Assembly: GCF_014644495.1 (NCBI RefSeq)
Contig: NZ_BMKU01000004.1
Location: forward strand, 176,377 to 240,376
Direction: 5' to 3'
Source of the DNA: Pseudarthrobacter polychromogenes
GTDB lineage: Bacteria > Actinomycetota > Actinomycetes > Actinomycetales > Micrococcaceae
DNA length: 64,000 nt
Part shown: piece after piece, positions 58,655 through 64,000 of the stretch
Numbering within the stretch: the stretch's first letter is position 1
Layout of the letters: every line of letters begins with the position of its first letter
Notes under the pieces: model-generated
Told to the model about the DNA's origin: nothing
Seen by the model: only the letters and a program-made list of their open reading frames with translations
The model's database searches: none
Program-made: the position numbers and the translations under genes

Positions 58655-61600
58655 CTAACCGGCCGTGATCACGTGGGTGAAGTGGTCGTAGCGGAAGGTG
58701 GCCGGACCGCCGTCGTGCTCGAACACGATGTTGGCACCCGGCGACGCACCGCCCGCGCCGTAGCTGACATTCCAGGACCGGTCCAGGGCGGCCTTGAATT
58801 CATAGGTGCCGGCGGGCAGGGCCGGTGCGGACAGCTTCCACACGAGGTCAGCCGGATCAAGCACGAGCTGTGCCTGGTCGCAGGCCGGCTCCCAGTCGGT
58901 GGCGCAGCCAAGCTCACTGTTCATGCTCCCGGCAGCCGCTACGGCACCGGGCTGCTGGGAGGCGTAGACGGCGCTGAGAAGGCGGGTGCTGTTGTCATAG
59001 CGGAACGTCACCGGGCCGCCGGGATGGTCCAGCGTGATGTTCGGCCCGTCGAGCGCACCGCCGGAACCGTAGTTTTCTTCCCAGCCGCCGTTCAGCGCTG
59101 CCTTGTATTCGTACTGTCCCTCAGGAAGATCCACCGTGAGCCGCCAGATCTTGTCCGCGGGGTCGAGTGCCATCATTGCCTGGGAACATGCCGGGTCCCA
59201 GGGTTCGGCGCAACCCATTGCCTGGTTCAGGGAACCGGCCACCGTCACGGAATCGGGCTGCGGTGCTTCGCCCACCGTCACGGTCCGGGTTTCGCTAACC
59301 ACGCTGAAGCCGGGGCCGCTCAAGGAGGCCCGGTAGGCCACCCTGGTGCCGTCATCGAGCCCGGAGACGTCGTCCTTTGCCGAGTACACGGGCGAGGAAT
59401 CATCCGTGGCCACCTCGGTCCAGGCGGCGTCCGCCACGCTCCGTTCGAAGGTAACTGTGTGGCTTGCCTTCTCGGGGTCCACGGTGGCACTCAGCTCCAC
59501 CTCGCCTTCGGCGCTGCTGCCCTCCGCAGGCTTATCCAGCGTCACGATGGGAGCCGCCACGCTCGCCGTGCGTGGCTGCGAGGTGGCGGTGTGCCCGCCA
59601 TTGTCCAGCACGGTGGCGCGGTACTCCACGGGCGTGCCGGCGTCCAGCGCGGCCACGTCATGGAACACCTGGTACGGGGCGGTGTCGTCAGTGCCGATGG
59701 GCACCCACCCGCCGCCTGCTGTCCTGGCCTCAAAGGTGACCTCGTAGAACGAAGAACCGCCGACGTCGGCCGTCACCTTAAGGCGCCCGTTGTCACCGGG
59801 AGCCGCTGCCGGGTCCTGGAGGACGACGGCGGGCGCGGCCTTGGAGTGCGGGATCCGTCCGGAGGACTGGTAGACCACGGCGGAGAGCGGCGGGACCGTA
59901 ACCGTCAGCGTGCCGGACTCCGACGTCTTGGTTTCAGCCGCCGCCTCGCCGTAGATGCGGGTGTAGTTGCGCTTGCCGATGTAGGTGGGCACCTCCGCGG
60001 TCTGCGCCTGTTCGCTGTTGTTCAGGGCCACCACGTACTCGCGCTGGTCCCCGGCGTCCGTTCGGGAGAAGGCGTAGATACCCGGGCCTTCGGAGGCGTA
60101 CCGGTGCTGGTGTGCGCCGTCGCGCAGGGCCGGGTGCTCCCTGGTGAGGGCGGCCAGCTCGCTGATCTTGCGGTACAGCGGGTGCGCGGTGTTGAAGTTG
60201 TCGGTGGCGTGCGTGGCATCCGTGCCCAGAAGGTCGTCGTCGAGGTACTCCGGCACCTGGCTGGCGAACAGCGTCTGGCGGGCGTCCTGGTCCCCGCCGG
60301 GGCCGGTGAAGCCCTGCTCGTCACCGTAGTAGATGACCGGGTTGCCGCGGGAGAAGTACATCAGCTCGTGGGCGAGCTGGTCGCGGGCCACCTGTTCGGC
60401 GTCGGACGATCCGGGGTTGTCCGCGGCGATAAAGCTGCCGATGCGGCCCATGTCGTGGTTCCCGAGGAACGTTGGCAACTGGTAGACGTTCGAGTCCGCG
60501 TCCGTGTACCAGTCGTCTCCGGCGAAGAACGTCTCCAGCGTGCGGGCGTCCTGGCTCTTGGAGGCGAAGCTGCGGGCGGCGTCCTGGAAGGGGAAGTCCA
60601 GGACGGCCTGCATCTGGTTCCGGGTTGTGTACTGGGAGGTGAAGCTCTTGGTGGTGTCGAAGACCTCGCCGAACATGAAGAACTCGTCCTTGCCCTGGGC
60701 TTTGGCGTAACTGAGGACGTCCGGGCCGAACTCCTGCCAGAACTCGTTGTTGACGTGCTTCATGGTGTCGATGCGGAAACCGTCAACGCCGAAGTCGCCG
60801 ATCCAGGTCTTGTAGATGTCCTTCATGCCGTCCACCACGGTGGGGTGTTCGGTGAACAGGTCGTCCAGGCCGAAGAAGTCGCCGTAGTATGCGTCCTCGC
60901 CGACGAAGGTTGTGTCGCCCCGGTTGTGGTACAGCGTGGGGTCGTTCAGCCAGGCGGGAACCTTCAGGTCCGCCTCGCCGTCCTCCAGGACCGGGATGTA
61001 GGGGAAGGAGGTCTCCGGGTCGAGTTCCGGAAAGCTCTCAGAGCCGGCGTAGTCGCGGTCGTCGAACACCTCGCCGTCCGCGGTCCTGTACGGCACCTCG
61101 TCCTTGGAGGTGTATCCCTTGCGGACGTCTTTCCCCTCGCTGTCCTTATAGCCGATGACATCCGCCGTGTGGTTGGTGATGATGTCGAAGTAGACCTTCA
61201 TGCCACGGGAGTGGGCCTCGTCGATGAGGGCCTTCAGCTCATCATTGGTGCCGAGGTGCGGATCGATTTGGGTGAAGTCGGTGATCCAGTACCCGTGGTA
61301 CCCGGCCGACTTATCCTCGGGCTGGACCGCCTTGTTCTTAAAGCTGGGGGTGAGCCAGATGGACGTGGTTCCCAGCCCCTGGATGTAGTCGATTTTGTCC
61401 AGCAGGCCGGCCAGGTCTCCGCCGTTGTAGAACCCCTTTTTGGTGGGGTCGAAGCCGGAAACCATGGGGTCGCCGCCCAGTCCGCCGTCGTCATTTGCGG
61501 TGGTCCCGTTGCTGAAGCGGTCAGCCATGACGAAGTAGAAGTTCTCGTCCGTGACGGGAGCGCGAAGTGAATGGAAGGCCGACGCCGTGCCGGGGTCCTT

Positions 61601-61771
61601 GGGGCCAGGTGCGGCGTGGGCGGGGAGGACTGCCGCTGCAACGGCGACGGCGGCGGCCAGCAGCCCGGCGGCTGAACGGAAGGCGGTGGTCTGAAGGGAA
61701 GTGCGGGCAGCCGGTGGAGGAGCGGATTGGCGGGGGCGCGCGGACACGCTGGGATGGGTGCGGAGTGACAA
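58655..61771 (-). CDS. Secreted GH13 alpha-amylase/pullulanase with two C-terminal X25-like modules
   Basis: The 1038-residue exoenzyme has a long signal peptide (hydrophobic GLLAAAVAVAAAVLP then AHA cleavage near residue 53). The GH13 domain shows FDIITNHT, Asp335 in GFRIDTMKHV, Glu369 in FMFGEVFD and Asp440 in FLGNHDMGR. Two Ig-like domains follow (about 665-850). Two repeated ~95-residue modules then read SVTVAGSLNQAMGCAEPWDP and VAAAGSMNSELGCATDWEP, each with two Cys and GTYEFKAALDRSW-like segments, as in pullulanase X25 domains. A palindromic operator lies upstream (61887). It degrades starch or pullulan outside the cell. Confidence 0.92.
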   Translation of the reverse strand: MSLRTHPSVSARPRQSAPPPAARTSLQTTAFRSAAGLLAAAVAVAAAVLPAHAAPGPKDPGTASAFHSLRAPVTDENFYFVMADRFSNGTTANDDGGLGGDPMVSGFDPTKKGFYNGGDLAGLLDKIDYIQGLGTTSIWLTPSFKNKAVQPEDKSAGYHGYWITDFTQIDPHLGTNDELKALIDEAHSRGMKVYFDIITNHTADVIGYKDSEGKDVRKGYTSKDEVPYRTADGEVFDDRDYAGSESFPELDPETSFPYIPVLEDGEADLKVPAWLNDPTLYHNRGDTTFVGEDAYYGDFFGLDDLFTEHPTVVDGMKDIYKTWIGDFGVDGFRIDTMKHVNNEFWQEFGPDVLSYAKAQGKDEFFMFGEVFDTTKSFTSQYTTRNQMQAVLDFPFQDAARSFASKSQDARTLETFFAGDDWYTDADSNVYQLPTFLGNHDMGRIGSFIAADNPGSSDAEQVARDQLAHELMYFSRGNPVIYYGDEQGFTGPGGDQDARQTLFASQVPEYLDDDLLGTDATHATDNFNTAHPLYRKISELAALTREHPALRDGAHQHRYASEGPGIYAFSRTDAGDQREYVVALNNSEQAQTAEVPTYIGKRNYTRIYGEAAAETKTSESGTLTVTVPPLSAVVYQSSGRIPHSKAAPAVVLQDPAAAPGDNGRLKVTADVGGSSFYEVTFEARTAGGGWVPIGTDDTAPYQVFHDVAALDAGTPVEYRATVLDNGGHTATSQPRTASVAAPIVTLDKPAEGSSAEGEVELSATVDPEKASHTVTFERSVADAAWTEVATDDSSPVYSAKDDVSGLDDGTRVAYRASLSGPGFSVVSETRTVTVGEAPQPDSVTVAGSLNQAMGCAEPWDPACSQAMMALDPADKIWRLTVDLPEGQYEYKAALNGGWEENYGSGGALDGPNITLDHPGGPVTFRYDNSTRLLSAVYASQQPGAVAAAGSMNSELGCATDWEPACDQAQLVLDPADLVWKLSAPALPAGTYEFKAALDRSWNVSYGAGGASPGANIVFEHDGGPATFRYDHFTHVITAG

Positions 61772-61886
61772 GGTGTGAGACCTTCCTGGGAGCGTCGCTG
61801 CTGTTCAGGCTTGCCGAGGGAAAACAGGCGGCAAGGAGGAGTGCGGTTCACAGGAAAGCCAGCCTTTCCGTGAGGCACGTCACAAC

Positions 61887-61900
61887 TGTAAGCGCTTGCA
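61887..61900. promoter_or_regulatory. LacI/MalR-type operator upstream of the amylase
   Basis: TGTAAGCGCTTGCA is a 14-bp near-perfect palindrome centred on CG with the AAGCGCTT core typical of maltose/amylase LacI-family repressors and catabolite-responsive elements. It lies 116 bases upstream of the amylase start. The rest of the 61772-62026 gap shows no gene. Confidence 0.65.
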
Positions 61901-62026
61901 CCGAATAACTCCAGCGATTGTGCGGGACCATCCCAGCCCAGATGGTACTTCTCCCGCCCGCGCACGCCGGCCCCCCGCCGACCCGCCCGGAATGCGGCAG
62001 CGCTTGGCAGCCGCCTGCCCGGGGCC

Positions 62027-63073
62027 CTAGCCTGCAGGCACCAGGGCGGTGGGCGAGGGGGTCTGGAGATCGTGGACTACTTCTCCCGGGCAGCCCGTGA
62101 GGGCATCCAGCGCAAAGGTGGCCACGTTGTCGGACCGCTCATGGGCCACATGGAGCCAGTTACCCCTCACCAGGTGGTGACGCGGCCAGTTTCCACCGCT
62201 GGGTGTGTCCTTGACGGGAACCAGTTCCGTCCCGCCGGCACCAACCTCGAGCACGCTGATGATGTTGGAGCCACGCACGCCCACATACGCATAGGAACCT
62301 TGGAAGCCGAGGCAGATTTCCGCTCCGGAGTCGTCCGGGAGGCTGCCGCCCGAGGTTGCCGGACCGCGGAAGACCAGCTCGAATGTCCCCGCCTCCGGCC
62401 TCACGATGAACACTTCAACGGAGTACTCGGACACCACGAACACGTTTCCGTCATGGTGCTGCACCAGGTGCCGGGGGCCACTGCCGAAGGGGAGGGCAAC
62501 TTCGTGGTCGGCCACCAGGCCCGTCCCCGGCACGTAGTTCCACACCCGAAGGGTGTCGTGGCCCAGATCCGTCGTCATGATGCGCCCGTCTGCCAGCATC
62601 AGGCTTGCGTGGGCGCGGCTCTGCCGGGGCTCACCCGGATTCAGGCTTGCGTGGGGATCCGCCGACGGCGCAGCAGGGAAACGGCCGGTCATCCCGCCGT
62701 CGGCATCCAATTCGAAGAGCAGGACGTGGCCGTCGCCCCAGCAGGCTACCGTGACGAACCGGCCCTGCCGGTCCACAGCGACATGGCACGTTGCTTCTCC
62801 GGCAGGTTGCGGATCGCCCAGGGGCTCCAGCCCGAAGTCGCCTGAGCGGCGGAAAGCCCGGACCATTTTGCGCTGTTCGGCCACTGCGTACACCACAGGC
62901 AGGGTGGGATGAACGGCAACGAACGACGGCGAGTCCGTCTTCGTCGCAGTCCCCAGCCATCCGAGGCGTCCGTCAGGGTTAGCGGCCAGGGCGCCGATTC
63001 CGTCAGCACGGCCTCCTCCGTCGGGGGTGTAGGTACCGGTCCAAATAACGGGGTGCTGGGCAGGCAAAGTCAT
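62027..63073 (-). CDS. Seven-bladed beta-propeller lactonase family protein (YbhE/Pgl type)
   Basis: The 348-residue protein fits the lactonase family that includes 6-phosphogluconolactonase YbhE. Repeated blade motifs are visible: PSFVAVHPTLPVVYAVAE, CHVAVDRQGRFVTVACWGDG, MTTDLGHDTLRVWNYVPG, SGPRHLVQHHDGNVFVVSEYS and WPRHHLVRGNWLHVAHERSDNVATF. These carry the Arg, His and Glu residues that line the family's central pocket. ATG 63073 gives the usual length. A longer open frame upstream is not conserved. A sugar lactone is the probable substrate, not fixed by context. Confidence 0.82.
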   Translation of the reverse strand: MTLPAQHPVIWTGTYTPDGGGRADGIGALAANPDGRLGWLGTATKTDSPSFVAVHPTLPVVYAVAEQRKMVRAFRRSGDFGLEPLGDPQPAGEATCHVAVDRQGRFVTVACWGDGHVLLFELDADGGMTGRFPAAPSADPHASLNPGEPRQSRAHASLMLADGRIMTTDLGHDTLRVWNYVPGTGLVADHEVALPFGSGPRHLVQHHDGNVFVVSEYSVEVFIVRPEAGTFELVFRGPATSGGSLPDDSGAEICLGFQGSYAYVGVRGSNIISVLEVGAGGTELVPVKDTPSGGNWPRHHLVRGNWLHVAHERSDNVATFALDALTGCPGEVVHDLQTPSPTALVPAG

Positions 63074-63174
63074 GGGTCCATCCTGCCAACAAATGGATGC
63101 TTTGCGGTGCACTTGCCCACTAACATGGGCCTCCAGCCACGCCATTGGCTGCAGGCCCTTGAGAAGGGATGATG

Positions 63175-64000
63175 ATGCGAACTTACGATGCGACTGCCGT
63201 GCCCCATACCCTTGCTCCCATTGTGTCCGCCCTGCGGGCAGCGGGCTGCGTTTTCGCGGAAGACGAAGCGCAGTTGCTGGTAGCCGAGGCGCCGGACTCC
63301 GAAGCGCTCGCCGAATGGGTGGACCTCCGCGTTTCCGGCATGCCACTGGAACACATTCTTGGGTGGGCGGACTTCTGCGGGGAACGGATCGCCGTGGACC
63401 CGGGAGTTTTTGTGCCACGGCGCAGGACAGAACTGCTGGTTCACCAGGCAATATGCCTGCTGCCGGACCGGGTATCTTCACCGCCCCCGATTGTTGTGGA
63501 CCTTTGCTGCGGGTCGGGCGCGGTGGGTACGGTTATTGCCCGGCTGTACCCGGAGGCGGAACTGCACTCAGCCGATATTGATCCTGCCGCCGTGAACTGT
63601 GCCCGCCGCAATGTGGACGCGGTGGGTGGCCGCGTGTATCAGGGTGACCTGTTCGCAGCACTGCCGCCGGGACTTCAAGGACGGGTGCGGATCCTCGCCG
63701 TCAACGCGCCTTATGTCCCCACCGAGGCGATAAAAACAATGCCGCCCGAAGCGCGCCTCTATGAATCACGGGCAGCGCTGGACGGTGGCGACGATGGGTT
63801 GGACTTCCATCGCCGTGTGGCAGCAGAGGCACTCAAATGGCTCTTGCCTGAAGGGCACCTGCTGATCGAGACCAGTGGACAGCAGTCCGGGCGGACAGCC
63901 GGGATTGTGGCTGGGGCAGGGTTCACCGTCCGTACCGTTCATTCTGATGGGCTGGACGGGACCGTGGTGGTTGGTGCGCCGCTTTGTGGCAAACGCTCCC
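63175..64000 (+). CDS. PrmC/HemK-related N5-glutamine methyltransferase (cut by window end)
   Basis: The frame is open from three consecutive ATGs (63169, 63172, 63175) to the window end, giving at least 275 residues. A PrmC-like N-terminus (ALAEWVDLRVSGMPLEHILGW, then VFVPRRRTELLVHQA) leads to an SAM-binding core VVDLCCGSGAVGTVIARL and the active-site motif VNAPYVP, where NAPY replaces the usual NPPY of PrmC. This variant is known for a PrmC-related subgroup, so it may methylate a different protein. GAAGGG before 63175 supports that start. It is divergent from the lactonase gene. Confidence 0.85.
   Translation, partial: MRTYDATAVPHTLAPIVSALRAAGCVFAEDEAQLLVAEAPDSEALAEWVDLRVSGMPLEHILGWADFCGERIAVDPGVFVPRRRTELLVHQAICLLPDRVSSPPPIVVDLCCGSGAVGTVIARLYPEAELHSADIDPAAVNCARRNVDAVGGRVYQGDLFAALPPGLQGRVRILAVNAPYVPTEAIKTMPPEARLYESRAALDGGDDGLDFHRRVAAEALKWLLPEGHLLIETSGQQSGRTAGIVAGAGFTVRTVHSDGLDGTVVVGAPLCGKRS

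Noticed and set aside
58619..61570. 983-codon open frame on the plus strand opposite the amylase gene
   Set aside because: It mirrors a gene with intact GH13 catalytic motifs and signal peptide; the translated sequence shows no domain.

Overview
The window reads as a chromosome segment of a high-GC, plant-litter-degrading actinobacterium of the Arthrobacter/Pseudarthrobacter type. Support comes from strong G/C third positions, the fused AccD-AccA carboxyltransferase, DUF4193 and DUF3040 proteins, an ANTAR regulator, and many GH78/GH43/GH51/GH1/GH13/GH77 enzymes. The genus is an inference from gene style. No rRNA, tRNA, CRISPR array, transposase or prophage gene was seen.

Layout. (1) 1-7.5 kb: L-arabinose catabolism (araB end, araD, araA), an ANTAR regulator, a GH51 arabinofuranosidase, an HhH-GPD repair protein and a LacI regulator. 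Two copies of a 65-bp palindromic repeat each sit 9 nt after a stop codon here. (2) 7.6-14 kb: a complete urease operon ureABCEFGD followed by a NiCoT nickel permease. (3) 14-17.5 kb: a hexapeptide-repeat protein, a trehalose-synthase-like GH13 enzyme and an SRPBCC protein. (4) 17.5-45.9 kb: a large catabolic island. It holds a leftward operon (GH1 beta-glucosidase, CaiB CoA-transferase, AccDA-like carboxyltransferase, carboxylesterase), a rightward operon (peptide-type ABC importer, GH78, two GH43), an IclR regulator, a second rightward operon (GH78 and two alpha/beta hydrolases), a third (alpha/beta hydrolase, FAH-family hydrolase, FAD monooxygenase, DUF3500 protein) and a separate quercetinase-like bicupin. 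(5) 46-49 kb: housekeeping and small genes (DUF4193, TetR plus EamA exporter, DUF3040, DUF488). (6) 49-56 kb: a rhamnoside-uptake locus (GH78, CUT1 permeases and binding protein, divergent LacI regulator with two operators). (7) 56-64 kb: malQ, a secreted GH13 amylase/pullulanase, a beta-propeller lactonase and the start of a PrmC-like methyltransferase.

How the genes work together. Region 4 looks like an aerobic pathway for flavonol glycosides such as rutin. In this reading, rhamnosidases and beta-glucosidase strip the sugars, the bicupin opens the flavonol C-ring, hydrolases split the depside, and the flavin monooxygenase and FAH hydrolase degrade the A-ring product. The DUF3500 protein has no assigned role and is the best candidate for an undescribed step. 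Four near-identical 15-bp sites (TTYCAWYSARTGAAA-like) lie upstream of every transcription unit in this region, which implies one regulon, probably under the local IclR protein. Other oddities are an HSL-family hydrolase with Gly at the catalytic Ser position, a quercetinase with a degenerate N-terminal metal site, and mutually exclusive hairpins in the leader of the ANTAR gene.
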